NCBI RefSeq assembly: GCF_009762325.1
Contig: NZ_CP034348.1
Coordinates: forward strand, 1,680,501 to 1,744,500
Reading direction: 5' to 3'
Source: Roseovarius faecimaris
GTDB lineage: Bacteria; Pseudomonadota; Alphaproteobacteria; Rhodobacterales; Rhodobacteraceae
Length of the DNA: 64,000 bases
The notes beneath the pieces are model-generated. The model worked only from the letters and a program-made list of their open reading frames with translations, was not told the DNA's origin and did not search any database. The translations under genes were made by a program, and so were the position numbers. Shown piece by piece: positions 1 to 8,641 of this stretch. Each line of letters starts with the position of its first letter. The first letter of the stretch is position 1.

Positions 1-73
1 TGACGAGGGCGCATTGTGATGTCGCCCCATCCGCTCTAGCATGCGCAACAGATAGCATATCGACAGGGACGGA

Positions 74-754
74 ATGGAAGACTTGCATTTTGCCGACTAC
101 CTGGTGTTCGCGGGTGCCGGGATGTTCGTTCTAGGTTATCTTATCATCAACCAGGTGATACTGCGGATCATGCTGCTTGTGGGGACCCTGTTGTACATCT
201 GGTACTACGGGGTGGTGGATGATACCCCGCTTTGGTCGGCGATCTGGGCGAGCACTGCGACAGGAACCGCGAATATTTTGGGGTTGCTCAACCTGTTCTA
301 CAGCAGGTCGGCACTGGCCATCCCGCACGGCTTTCAGGATATCTATGAGCGCTTTGACAACCTGCCGCCGGGAGACTTCGCAAAACTGATGCGCGCATCG
401 GAACGCGTCCATCGACCGGATGGTCATCGTCTGGTTACGGAAGGCGCGCAGGTTGCCACACTTTACTACATTCTCGAGGGGAATGCGCAGATCACAAAGG
501 GCCTTAACAGCTTTGAAATCGCAGAGGACACGTTTGTGGGCGAGATCGGCTATCTGACTGGCAATCCTGCTTCGGCGACCGCCGAACTGGCACAGGACAG
601 CGTCCTGCTCGAATGGGATGTGGCAAAACTTCGCAAACGCGCCCGGCGCGATCCGCGTTTCAAACTGGCTCTGGAGGCGCTTATCTCGCTTGATCTGGCT
701 GAAAAAGTCACGCGGTCAGTGCGCGCCCACCCACAAGAGCCACCGGTGCTTTGA
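74..754 (+). CDS. membrane-anchored cyclic-nucleotide-binding (Popeye-like) protein
   Basis: The 226-residue protein has about three hydrophobic segments in residues 8-100, followed by a soluble domain (about 110-215) with the beta-roll pattern of cyclic-nucleotide-binding effector domains, including GEIGYLTGNPASATAE at the phosphate-binding-cassette position. Three membrane spans followed by one cNMP-type domain is the layout of Popeye-domain proteins. No DNA-binding domain follows, so it is probably a membrane sensor and not a Crp-type regulator. The canonical cassette arginine is not obvious, so the ligand is uncertain. The ATG follows AGGGACGGA, a good ribosome site. It stands alone, convergent with the IclR gene. 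Architecture is seen directly; function is inferred. Confidence 0.7.
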   Translation: MEDLHFADYLVFAGAGMFVLGYLIINQVILRIMLLVGTLLYIWYYGVVDDTPLWSAIWASTATGTANILGLLNLFYSRSALAIPHGFQDIYERFDNLPPGDFAKLMRASERVHRPDGHRLVTEGAQVATLYYILEGNAQITKGLNSFEIAEDTFVGEIGYLTGNPASATAELAQDSVLLEWDVAKLRKRARRDPRFKLALEALISLDLAEKVTRSVRAHPQEPPVL

Positions 755-908
755 AAACTGCAGCAATGTCATCTTAAAGTGGCGCGGACTGGGTTTGCGC
801 ATTCAGCGGCAAACCGAGACTGGTACGAAGTCGCCTGACGGTAGTAGTGAGACCAGCTCGACCCGGTCTGACATCGCCAGTTGCCCGGCGTGCCTCCGTC
901 TCGGCCGA

Positions 909-1670
909 TTATGCGGATTTGGAGGGGCGCGGGACGCTGTCCCAGTTTAGGCTGGCTGCAATGTCTTGTGCGATCCGCACCATCGCCACACCGATTTTGG
1001 CGCGGAACGCGGGCGAGAAAACGCGGGTCGATCCTGTTGCGCCGATCGACAGGGTCGCGCCCGGTCCGTCATGGCTTAGCGGGGCGGCCACCGAACACAT
1101 GCCGCGCTCTATCTCTTCGACGCATTCGGCATAGCCGCGCTGTCGGATGAGAGCGAGTTCGGCCGTGACATCCTCAAGGCGCGTCAGGGTGAATTCGGTG
1201 TAGGATTTCAACTGCCCTTCGAGGTGTTTCGACAGCAGCAGATCGGGCGAAAACGCGACAATCGCCTTTGAGCAGGAGCACGCATGCAGCGGGCGTTTGC
1301 CCAGGCCGGGATGGAGAAAGGACACGCCGTTACCGGGCGTTTCCACATGGATGATCTCCACGGCGCGTCCGCGCAGCCGGGACAGGAAAAACGCCGCGCC
1401 ATAAGTGGCCGCCGATTGCCGGAGGCTGGGGGCGACACGTTCGATGAGCGAGTGGTCCGACTGGTCTGCCCGGACAATCCGTTTCAGGCGCGTGCCGACC
1501 GCGAAGCGCCCGCGCGCCACCGGCTCCAGCAATCCTGCGTTCACCAGATCCTGCACCAGGCGATACGCCGTCGCCTTGGGCAGCTCCGAATGGGCGCAGA
1601 TATCGGTCACGGTCGCCTCGCCCCTCTGTCCGACGATTTCAAGGATCAGCGTCAGGCGTTCCAGATGCAT
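909..1670 (-). CDS. IclR-family transcriptional regulator
   Basis: The protein has an N-terminal winged helix-turn-helix (LERLTLILEIVGQRGEATVTD, then LPKATAYRLVQDLVNAGLL) and a C-terminal IclR effector domain with GVSFLHPGLGKRPLHACSCSKAIVA and RGYAECVEEIERGMCSVAAPL. I chose the ATG at 1670 (MHLERL, 253 residues). A TTG at 1721 in the same frame would place the intergenic direct repeats inside the gene. It is transcribed away from the methanethiol oxidase gene, so it is the likely local regulator of that module. The effector is unknown; a sulfur or C1 compound would fit the context. Confidence 0.88.
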   Translation of the reverse strand: MHLERLTLILEIVGQRGEATVTDICAHSELPKATAYRLVQDLVNAGLLEPVARGRFAVGTRLKRIVRADQSDHSLIERVAPSLRQSAATYGAAFFLSRLRGRAVEIIHVETPGNGVSFLHPGLGKRPLHACSCSKAIVAFSPDLLLSKHLEGQLKSYTEFTLTRLEDVTAELALIRQRGYAECVEEIERGMCSVAAPLSHDGPGATLSIGATGSTRVFSPAFRAKIGVAMVRIAQDIAASLNWDSVPRPSKSA

Positions 1671-1680
1671 GTTTTTCTCA

Positions 1681-1707
1681 TTTCGTAATAAGTCATTTTT
1701 CGTTATA
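1681..1707. promoter_or_regulatory. direct-repeat operator candidate between the IclR gene and mtoX
   Basis: TTTCGTAATA (1681-1690) and TTTCGTTATA (1698-1707) form a direct repeat with one mismatch, 17 bp apart start to start. They sit in the AT-rich gap between the divergent IclR gene (start 1670) and mtoX (start 1744). This is a plausible IclR binding site controlling both genes. The repeats are seen directly; the role is inferred. Confidence 0.45.
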
Positions 1708-1743
1708 CGGGAATTAATCAAGAATCAAGGGAGGACGCGGACG

Positions 1744-3099
1744 ATGGACGGAGCATGTTGCGGACCGGGTTACGCAAGCCCGCAGGAGGCCATCAGGGCA
1801 CCGAGGGAGAAACTGCTTTACACGATTGCCATCTACACGGGGACCGGGATCCAGAAACCGGATTACCTGGCCACGGTGGATGCAGACCCTGACAGCCCGA
1901 CCTATTCCCAGGTCATTCACCGGCTGGAAATGCCGGGGATCGGGGACGAGCTGCACCATATGGGGTGGAATGCGTGTTCGTCCTGTCATGACGACAGTTC
2001 GATGTCGCGCAAATACCTTCTGGTGCCGGGCGTGCGGTCGAACAACATTCATGTCGTGGACACCGCAACCGATCCGCGCGCGCCGCGCCTGCACAAGATC
2101 ATCGACGGCGCCGAGATCAAGGCCAAGGCCAATCTGAGTGGTCCTCATACCGTACATTGCCTTGGCTCCGAGATTATCATTTCGTTCCTTGGAGACGCTC
2201 AGGGCGAGGCGCCGGGCGGCTATCTGCATCTCAACAAGGATTTCGAGATTGTCGGCCGGTGGGAAGAAACCATGGGCGATATCCCCTTCGGCTATGATTT
2301 CTGGTACCAGCCGCGTCACAATGTGATGATCAGTTCGGAATGGGCGGCCCCCAACACCTTCATGCCGGGCTTCGATCTGGAAGAGGTGGGGCACCTGAAA
2401 TACGGCCGCCGCCTGCATATCTGGGATTTCGAGAAACGCAGGCCGATCGAGAGCATGTATCTGGGAGAGGATGGCCTTATCCCGCTTGAGGTGAAGTTCC
2501 TGCACGATCCCGACAGCACGCATGGTTTCTGCGGGGCCGCGCTGAGCACCAACGTCATCCATTTCTGGAAATCGGACGCCGGAAAATGGGAATGGGAAAA
2601 GGTGATCGATGTCGAGAACGAACCGCACCCCGAATGGCCGATCCCGGTGCCGGGCGTGATGTCGGCCATTCTGGTGTCCATGGACGACAAGTATCTTTAC
2701 CTGAACAACTGGCTGCATGGCGACATGCGCCAGTATGACATCACCGATCCGCACAATCCGAAACTGACCGGCCAGGTCTGGATGGGGGGGCTTCTGGGCA
2801 AGGCGCCCGAGGTCAACGGCGTCAAGGTCGCCGGCGGGCCGCAGATGTTCCAGCTCAGTCTTGATGGCAAGCGGCTCTATGTCACCACATCGCTGTTCTC
2901 GACATGGGACAACCAGTTCTATCCCGAGATCCGCACCCAGGGCGGGGTCATGGTGATGATCGACTGCGATGTCGAAAACGGCGGCATGAAGATCAACGAG
3001 GATTTCATCGTCGATTTCGGGAAAGAGCCGAACGGCCCCAGCCGTTGCCACGAAACGCGCTATCCCGGTGGCGATTGTACGAGCGACATCTGGCTGTGA
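1744..3099 (+). CDS. mtoX: methanethiol oxidase (selenium-binding protein SBP56 family)
   Basis: This 451-residue protein belongs to the SBP56/SELENBP1 family, which oxidises methanethiol to formaldehyde, hydrogen sulfide and hydrogen peroxide. Family signatures run the full length: CCGPGYASPQEA at residues 5-16, KPDYLATVD, DELHHMGWNACSSCHDD, YDFWYQPRHNVMISSEWAAP, LDGKRLYVTTSL and the C-terminal RYPGGDCTSDIWL. The ATG at 1744 follows a GGGAGGACG ribosome site and gives the family's usual N-terminus. No signal peptide is present, so it should be cytoplasmic, unlike exported bacterial MtoX proteins. Its stop overlaps the GTG of the ferredoxin gene. The downstream rhodanese and persulfide-dioxygenase-like genes fit disposal of the sulfide product. 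Confidence 0.88.
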   Translation: MDGACCGPGYASPQEAIRAPREKLLYTIAIYTGTGIQKPDYLATVDADPDSPTYSQVIHRLEMPGIGDELHHMGWNACSSCHDDSSMSRKYLLVPGVRSNNIHVVDTATDPRAPRLHKIIDGAEIKAKANLSGPHTVHCLGSEIIISFLGDAQGEAPGGYLHLNKDFEIVGRWEETMGDIPFGYDFWYQPRHNVMISSEWAAPNTFMPGFDLEEVGHLKYGRRLHIWDFEKRRPIESMYLGEDGLIPLEVKFLHDPDSTHGFCGAALSTNVIHFWKSDAGKWEWEKVIDVENEPHPEWPIPVPGVMSAILVSMDDKYLYLNNWLHGDMRQYDITDPHNPKLTGQVWMGGLLGKAPEVNGVKVAGGPQMFQLSLDGKRLYVTTSLFSTWDNQFYPEIRTQGGVMVMIDCDVENGGMKINEDFIVDFGKEPNGPSRCHETRYPGGDCTSDIWL

Positions 3100-3464
3100 C
3101 CGAGGTCAGGACCATAACCCTCGCCAATCGCGACGGCGCGACCTATGTCGTCGAGGCGCGTCGGCCGCTGCTGGACACGTTGCGAGAGCAGGGGGTCGAT
3201 CTGCCCTATGGCTGCAAATACGGCGGGTGCATCACCTGTGCGGCCAAACTGACAGATGGCGAGATCGACCAGCGCCGGCAGGTCGCGCTGAACAACCGCC
3301 AGATCGCGAACGGGTATGTTTTGCTTTGCGTGGCGCGGCCCAAGACCGACTGCACGCTGGAAATCGGCGTGGAGAGCCACGACAAACTGTACCGCAACCC
3401 GTTTCTTGACCCGCTGGAGCCGCATGAGCTGAAGGCGGATATCGCACAACCCAAGGAGCTGTAG
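3096..3464 (+). CDS. 2Fe-2S plant-type ferredoxin
   Basis: This 122-residue protein has the plant-type [2Fe-2S] ligand pattern: Cys40, Cys45 and Cys48 (CKYGGCITC) and Cys78 (LLCVA). I chose the GTG at 3096, which overlaps the mtoX TGA as GTGA and gives a normal ferredoxin N-terminus. The longer open frame reaching back into mtoX would be an artefact. The tight overlap implies translational coupling to mtoX. It may take electrons from, or supply them to, an enzyme of the methanethiol or sulfide pathway. A ferredoxin is not a known obligate partner of MtoX, so that role is inference. Confidence 0.88.
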   Translation: MTEVRTITLANRDGATYVVEARRPLLDTLREQGVDLPYGCKYGGCITCAAKLTDGEIDQRRQVALNNRQIANGYVLLCVARPKTDCTLEIGVESHDKLYRNPFLDPLEPHELKADIAQPKEL

Positions 3465-3929
3465 ATGCCCGACGCCGATATTGATCATCGCTATGACTAT
3501 GCGCAGGACTACCTTTCTGACATCCTGCGCTCGGTCAAGACCATCGCCATGGTCGGGGCCAGTGCCGACAAGACCAAGTTCAGCTATGGTGTGCTGCGGG
3601 TTCTGCACGAAACCGGGTATGATATGATCCCGGTGAACCCCAATCCCAATGTGACCGAAATCCGCGGTATCCCTGTGTATCATTCCCTGAAGGACATTGA
3701 CCGGCCCGTCGACATGGTCGAGGTGTTCCGGCCTAAGGAAGAGCTCTATGGGATCGCCGAACAGGCCATCGAGATCGGGGCCAAGGTGCTTTGGGGCCAG
3801 ATCGGGGTATATGATGACCGCGCTGCGCGTCTTGCTGAAGAGGCGGGTTTGAAGGTCGTGATGGACCGCTGCCCCAAGATCGAGCTGTTCCGCCCGTTCT
3901 GGAAACCGCGGCTCGATCTGGCGATATGA
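3465..3929 (+). CDS. CoA-binding domain protein (YccU-type)
   Basis: The 154-residue protein is a single Rossmann-type CoA_binding domain: VKTIAMVGASADKTKFSYGVLRVLHETGYDMIPVNPN near residues 24-60, then PVDMVEVFRPKEE and AKVLWGQIGVYDDRAARLAEEAG. Stand-alone proteins of this family bind CoA or a nucleotide but have no settled biochemical role. It starts directly after the ferredoxin stop, so it is operonic with mtoX and the ferredoxin. In this setting it may handle a CoA or persulfidated-CoA intermediate, which is speculation. Confidence 0.85.
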   Translation: MPDADIDHRYDYAQDYLSDILRSVKTIAMVGASADKTKFSYGVLRVLHETGYDMIPVNPNPNVTEIRGIPVYHSLKDIDRPVDMVEVFRPKEELYGIAEQAIEIGAKVLWGQIGVYDDRAARLAEEAGLKVVMDRCPKIELFRPFWKPRLDLAI

Positions 3930-4045
3930 CAAACCCGGGCCCGTCCACACGGTCGGCCTGTGCCTGCGGCGCGGGCGGGACGGCGGACTGGCCCTTGAAT
4001 GTTTTGCTCGGGTGGCTGGCCGCCATCCGCAACAGGAGGCAGACC

Positions 4046-4435
4046 ATGCCACAAAAGATCACGAAGAGCTCCAAGGAGATCGTCAAGGCGGCGCTGGCGG
4101 CGACCCCTTCGATAAGCGCCGAAGACGCGCTTGCGCTGGTCGGGTCGCCCGATCATGTCTTTGTCGATCTGCGCGACGGAACCGAGCAGGCCAAGACCGG
4201 GATCATTCCGGGGGCTGTGGCCTCGTCGCGGGGGATGATGGAATTTCACATCGACCCGGAAAGCCCGGCCCACAAACCTGAATTGAATCAGGACAAGACC
4301 TATGTTTTCTATTGTGCATCGGGCGGGCGCTCGGCCATTGCGGCACAGGTGGCGATGGATATGGGGCTGACCCCGGTGCTGAACCTGGCCGGTGGTGTCG
4401 GCGCCTGGACAAAGGCCGGTGGCACGCTGGAATAG
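4046..4435 (+). CDS. single-domain rhodanese-like sulfurtransferase
   Basis: The 129-residue protein is one rhodanese domain with FVDLRDGTEQAKTGIIPGAV early and the active-site loop YCASGGRSAIAAQ, where the cysteine would carry the persulfide. The tail LNLAGGVGAWTKAGG is typical. The ATG at 4046 follows AGGAGG; the in-frame upstream extension lacks family similarity. It lies between the CoA-binding gene and the metallo-beta-lactamase gene. Rhodaneses adjoin persulfide dioxygenases in many sulfide-oxidation loci, which fits conversion of sulfide made by MtoX. Confidence 0.88.
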   Translation: MPQKITKSSKEIVKAALAATPSISAEDALALVGSPDHVFVDLRDGTEQAKTGIIPGAVASSRGMMEFHIDPESPAHKPELNQDKTYVFYCASGGRSAIAAQVAMDMGLTPVLNLAGGVGAWTKAGGTLE

Positions 4436-4450
4436 ACCCTGGAGGACGTT

Positions 4451-5335
4451 ATGGAGTTTCCTGCTCTGAACATGGCGGTGTCGCCCGAGGTCGAGGGTGT
4501 TTTCGACCCGGCGAGTAACACGATTTCCTATCTCGTCAGGGATCCCGGATCCGACGCCTGCGCGATCATCGACAGCGTGCTCGACATCGATTACGCAGCC
4601 GGGCGCATCACTTATGACAGCGCCGATCGTCTGATTGCGATGGTCGAGGCGCGCGGCCTCAGACTGGAATGGATCATCGAGACCCATGTCCACGCCGATC
4701 ACCTGTCGGCCGCGCCCTATATCCAGCAGAAACTGGGCGGCAAGATCGGCGTCGGCGCGCGCATCGTCGAGGTGCAGGACACGTTCGGCAAGATCTTCAA
4801 CGAGGGCACGGAGTTTCAGCGCGACGGCTCGCAGTTCGATGCGCTGTTCGAAGAGGGCGACACCTACACGATCGGCGGGATGACGGCGTTTGCAATCGCC
4901 ACGCCGGGCCACACCCCGGCCTGCATGGTGCATGTGATCGGGGATGCCGCGTTTGCGGGTGATACGCTGTTCATGCCCGATGGCGGGTCGGCACGCGCCG
5001 ATTTCCCCGGCGGGGATGCCGCGCAGCTTTACGATTCGATTCAGAAAGTGCTCTCGCTTCCTGACGAGATGCGCCTTTTCATCTGCCATGACTATGCGCC
5101 CGGCGGGCGGGCCATCGCCTGGGAAACGACCATTGGCGAACAAAAGGCCGACAATATCCATGTCGGCGGCGGCAAGACGCGCGACGAGTTCGTGCGCTTC
5201 CGCGAGGAGCGCGACGCGCAGCTTTCCATGCCCAAACTCATCATCCCGTCCCTGCAGGTGAACATGCGTGCGGGTCAAATTCCGCAGGATGACGAGGGCG
5301 TTCCAATGCTGAAAGTGCCCGTCAATCGCCTGTAA
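4451..5335 (+). CDS. metallo-beta-lactamase-fold hydrolase, persulfide-dioxygenase (ETHE1/Blh)-like
   Basis: This 294-residue protein has the metal-binding motif THVHADHL (His79, His81, Asp83, His84), then ATPGHTPACMVHVIGD and FAGDTLF supplying the remaining His and Asp ligands. Length and motifs match the ETHE1/Blh branch, which oxidises glutathione persulfide to sulfite, rather than typical glyoxalase II. It starts 15 bp after the rhodanese stop behind a GGAGG site. Together with MtoX and rhodanese it would complete a path from methanethiol through sulfide and persulfide to sulfite. Substrate assignment is by family and context. Confidence 0.82.
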   Translation: MEFPALNMAVSPEVEGVFDPASNTISYLVRDPGSDACAIIDSVLDIDYAAGRITYDSADRLIAMVEARGLRLEWIIETHVHADHLSAAPYIQQKLGGKIGVGARIVEVQDTFGKIFNEGTEFQRDGSQFDALFEEGDTYTIGGMTAFAIATPGHTPACMVHVIGDAAFAGDTLFMPDGGSARADFPGGDAAQLYDSIQKVLSLPDEMRLFICHDYAPGGRAIAWETTIGEQKADNIHVGGGKTRDEFVRFREERDAQLSMPKLIIPSLQVNMRAGQIPQDDEGVPMLKVPVNRL

Positions 5336-5614
5336 AGCCGCCCTGCCTGTCGGCGCGCGCATTTTCGAAGCGCGGCCTGGCGCCGAGACGCGAGGCCAGA
5401 ATGTCTTGTGATGAGCAGTCTTCCGGCATGAGCCCCGGGGGCGTTCAGGTGCCGCCCGTGGCCCAAATTTTTCGCTCTTGCATGTGGTTTCTGAAAAACC
5501 GTTGGGCAGGACACACTTAAACAGATGTTTTTCTTTAAATTGAATACGCACGAAACCTTGCTATGAAGGATTAAGAACGTTTCAAATGAAGACAGGCAAG
5601 CGGGTTATCGGAAA

Positions 5615-6550
5615 GTGCTCGACTATAGCGATACCGTTGTTCTCGTGCCGTGCCTGAATGAAGAAGCGTCCGTTGCGAAGGTTGTCGAAGGGTTTCAAAA
5701 CCATTTGCCCGGCTGCCGGATCGTCGTTTACGACAACAACTCCACCGACGATACTGTTGCGCTGGCCGCCGCAAGCGGGGCCGAGGTGCGGCATGAAAAG
5801 ATGCGCGGCAAGGGGCATGTCGTGAGGCGCATGTTTCGCGATATTGATGCGCAAATCTACATCCTGACAGATGGTGACCTGACCTACGATCCGTCCAAAG
5901 CGCCTGCTATGATCGATCTGTTGCGCAAAGACGCCCTCGATGTGGTGATCGGCCGACGCATCGACGCGGGTGGAAAGGAATATCGCCGGGGGCATCGCTT
6001 TGGCAACAGAGCTTTGACCTCCACAATTTCGCGGTTATTCCGCAGCGAACTTTCGGACATGTTGTCAGGTTACAGGGTCATGTCCCGACGCTTTGTCAAA
6101 AGCTTTCCCGTTGAAGCCAAAGGCTTTGAGATTGAAACCGAACTGACGGTACATATGCTGCAGCTTTCCATCCCGTTTGCAGAAGTCGATACAGAGTATG
6201 GCGCTCGGCATGAGGATACTGAAAGCAAGCTGAGAACCTTTGTTGACGGCTTTCGGATTTTGCGGACGATCGCCGGTTTGACGATACTCGAACGTCCTAC
6301 TCTCGTTTTTGGCGCGTCGGGTTTCGCGGCTTGCCTGGTTGCTTTGGCGATGTTCCTGCCGGTGCTGGCCGAGTTTCAGCAAACCGGACTGGTTGGGCGT
6401 CTGCCCACACTTGTCGTCTCCATTGTGCTTGGTTCGACCGGTCTGGTGTCGATATTCACCGGGCTCATTCTGTCCGGCATCACCCGAACACGCCGCGATA
6501 TGAAAAGGCTCGCTTATCTTCGTCTGCCGCCGCCGGTGCCGTCAGAATGA
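5615..6550 (+). CDS. family 2 glycosyltransferase with C-terminal membrane segments
   Basis: The 311-residue protein begins with a GT-A nucleotide-sugar-binding domain (VVLVPCLNEEASVAKVVEGF, VVYDNNSTDDT) and a DxD-type acidic motif in LTDGDLTYDP. Two hydrophobic segments (about residues 229-255 and 262-290) follow, as in polyprenyl-phosphate sugar transferases of the DPM/ArnC type. The GTG start at 5615 is the first one consistent with the domain; its ribosome site is weak. It opens a cluster with a polytopic membrane protein and a flippase-like gene, so it probably makes a lipid-linked sugar for surface decoration. Donor and acceptor are unknown. Confidence 0.82.
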   Translation: MLDYSDTVVLVPCLNEEASVAKVVEGFQNHLPGCRIVVYDNNSTDDTVALAAASGAEVRHEKMRGKGHVVRRMFRDIDAQIYILTDGDLTYDPSKAPAMIDLLRKDALDVVIGRRIDAGGKEYRRGHRFGNRALTSTISRLFRSELSDMLSGYRVMSRRFVKSFPVEAKGFEIETELTVHMLQLSIPFAEVDTEYGARHEDTESKLRTFVDGFRILRTIAGLTILERPTLVFGASGFAACLVALAMFLPVLAEFQQTGLVGRLPTLVVSIVLGSTGLVSIFTGLILSGITRTRRDMKRLAYLRLPPPVPSE

Positions 6551-6886
6551 CATTGGCCTCCAGAGTTCGACAAGGGCGCTGCGCCACGGTGGGTGGCAGT
6601 GTCTTTCCTTTTGCGTGCATGTCGGGCCGGTGTCGCCTCGTGAGAGTGCCGATTGGCCACGGGGAAAGGAACGAAGGCATGGCAGGGCGCGCCGGAGGCG
6701 AAGGATTGCGCGGGATATCTGACCGGGTTGAATGAGCGAACGCGCCCCGATTCAGCGCTTGGCGGCGAACCCCCAGCCGTGGTCTATTGGCTGCGAAAAC
6801 ACAAAGTTAGCCGACCCGGTCAGCAAGAGCGAAGACGAGCCTAGGTCACACCGGATACTGTTCAAGCATTGGAAAAGCAGCTTACC
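6551..6886 (+). other. gene-free spacer in the glycosyltransferase cluster
   Basis: These 336 bp separate the first glycosyltransferase from the polytopic membrane protein. The short open frames here lack recognisable domains and plausible ribosome sites. I see no clear terminator, repeat or mobile-element remnant. Confidence 0.5.
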
Positions 6887-8641
6887 ATGCAACAAGACGT
6901 TTCACGCCGGTTCATCCGCTCGACAACGTTTTGCTTTTTCCTGCTTCTTGCCAGCGGCGCCGCGCTAACCTTTTACCCGGGCGGTATTTTCGGAATTTCG
7001 GGCCTCATCTATTGGCTGATTGATTTTCCGGACGCAGCCATTTCCGTTGCGATCATGTTTGCCATCAGCCTCGTCGTTGCCCGACTGCCTGAAAGCGCCT
7101 TGACCCGGATAGGCCTTGATGCCGGAGACCCTGTGAAACTGGTCGGCTTGATGGCTTGCATGGGCCTGCTTCTGGCGGTTGCGGGGACGCGTTTTGTCTA
7201 TCATGAATACGCATTGTCGATGGACGAATGGATGCCCCGCCTGCAAAGCGAGATATTCGCCAGCAAGGCTTTGACAGCGACGGTAAGCGCGGAATGGCGG
7301 CCCTGGGGCCACATGATATATGACAGCTTCGCCACCTTCGATCCGGACAGCGGCCAGTTGGCAAGCGGGTACCGCCCCGGGTTGGCTGCATTGATCGCGT
7401 TGGCCAATGTGATAGGCAACGGCGCCTATATTTCATCCTTTTTCTTTGCTGGCTCGATCATCCTGGTCGCGCTCGTCACGCGCCAGATCGCACCGACCTT
7501 GCCACGGGCACCGGTGATTGCCGCTTTGCTCATGGTGACATCTTCACAGGCATTGGTCGCAGGTATGACCACCTACGCCATGCCGGCGCATCTGTTCTTT
7601 AACCTGCTCTGGCTTCATTTCTTTCTGCGCGACCGGATGATCTGGCATGTCGTTGCGGCCTTGATCGGGGTGATCACCGCGTCTTTGCATCAGGTTCATA
7701 TGCACCTGTTTTTCGCATTGCCCTTCTTTGTGTTGCTTCTGAATCCGCTGCGCCTGGGGCCATTGCTGATCTACGGGGTGATCTATCTGATCGGTCATCT
7801 TCTGGTGATCGGATGGGACAGCGTACTGATCAGTGAGACAACAGGCAAAACCTCTCTAGGGTCCGAGACAACGCGCGAGATACTGGCCAGGATATTCAAA
7901 CTTCCCGGAGTAACCGATCTGTCGGCGGTCTGGACCAACCTCGGTCGTCTCGTATTGTGGCAGAATCTGGCGTTTGTCCCGCTTTTCGCCGCCTATTTCC
8001 TCCTCATGAGGTCTTATCGAAACCGGCTCGTCGTCTTGCTTCTGAGCAGTACAGCGCTGAGCCTTGTGCCGTACATATTCCTGATGCCGGATCAGGGACA
8101 TGGCTGGGGCTACCGATATCTGCACGGCTTGCTGGGTAATCTGTTCATCGTGGCGGCCATCGCCTGGGAAACAAGCCTGGCCAATCAGACATATACCAGA
8201 ATCCGGACATTCGTTATTTTGCTTCTGATCGCTTCCCCGCTGATCATGTTTCCAATTCGCGGCTTTCAGGTTTCTTCCTTTGTCGGCAAGTATCATCAGG
8301 CGACCACTTGGGTGCACAGCCTTGATGCGGATGTCGTAATCGTCGATGATTTTGAAGTGCCCATAGGGAGCGATATCCCGCGAAACAGCGCTCTGGCGCC
8401 AGAGCGGCCTGTGGTCATGTATATGCACACCGCATCACCAGAAGACCTGAGCCGATTGTGCTCCCGATATGATGTTCTGGTCTTGTCGGGGGAGGATTTC
8501 GAACATGTCGGTCTGAGGCCGATTACATTCACTCTTCCCATTGTTGTAAATGCCCATAACATGTTGCTCGATACAATGGATGCGTCAGGCTGCCGTCGCT
8601 TGTCGACGGAGCCTTCTGAAAGCGGGGCTGCACAGCAGTGA
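6887..8641 (+). CDS. polytopic membrane protein, possible GT-C glycosyltransferase
   Basis: This 584-residue protein has roughly 10-12 hydrophobic segments and a soluble C-terminal tail of about 130 residues from near residue 455. The arrangement resembles GT-C glycosyltransferases that use polyprenyl-linked sugars. An early loop between the first membrane spans carries acidic and polar residues (YALSMDEWMPRLQSE), the usual place of the catalytic acid in GT-C enzymes. The ATG at 6887 (MQQDVSRR) is preferred over a TTG at 6869. It overlaps the next gene as TGATG, so the two are coupled. No specific family was recognised with certainty. Confidence 0.65.
   Translation: MQQDVSRRFIRSTTFCFFLLLASGAALTFYPGGIFGISGLIYWLIDFPDAAISVAIMFAISLVVARLPESALTRIGLDAGDPVKLVGLMACMGLLLAVAGTRFVYHEYALSMDEWMPRLQSEIFASKALTATVSAEWRPWGHMIYDSFATFDPDSGQLASGYRPGLAALIALANVIGNGAYISSFFFAGSIILVALVTRQIAPTLPRAPVIAALLMVTSSQALVAGMTTYAMPAHLFFNLLWLHFFLRDRMIWHVVAALIGVITASLHQVHMHLFFALPFFVLLLNPLRLGPLLIYGVIYLIGHLLVIGWDSVLISETTGKTSLGSETTREILARIFKLPGVTDLSAVWTNLGRLVLWQNLAFVPLFAAYFLLMRSYRNRLVVLLLSSTALSLVPYIFLMPDQGHGWGYRYLHGLLGNLFIVAAIAWETSLANQTYTRIRTFVILLLIASPLIMFPIRGFQVSSFVGKYHQATTWVHSLDADVVIVDDFEVPIGSDIPRNSALAPERPVVMYMHTASPEDLSRLCSRYDVLVLSGEDFEHVGLRPITFTLPIVVNAHNMLLDTMDASGCRRLSTEPSESGAAQQ

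Noticed and set aside
6653..6968. Short open frames in the glycosyltransferase cluster gap
   Set aside because: They are short, lack domains and overlap the start of the membrane protein gene.
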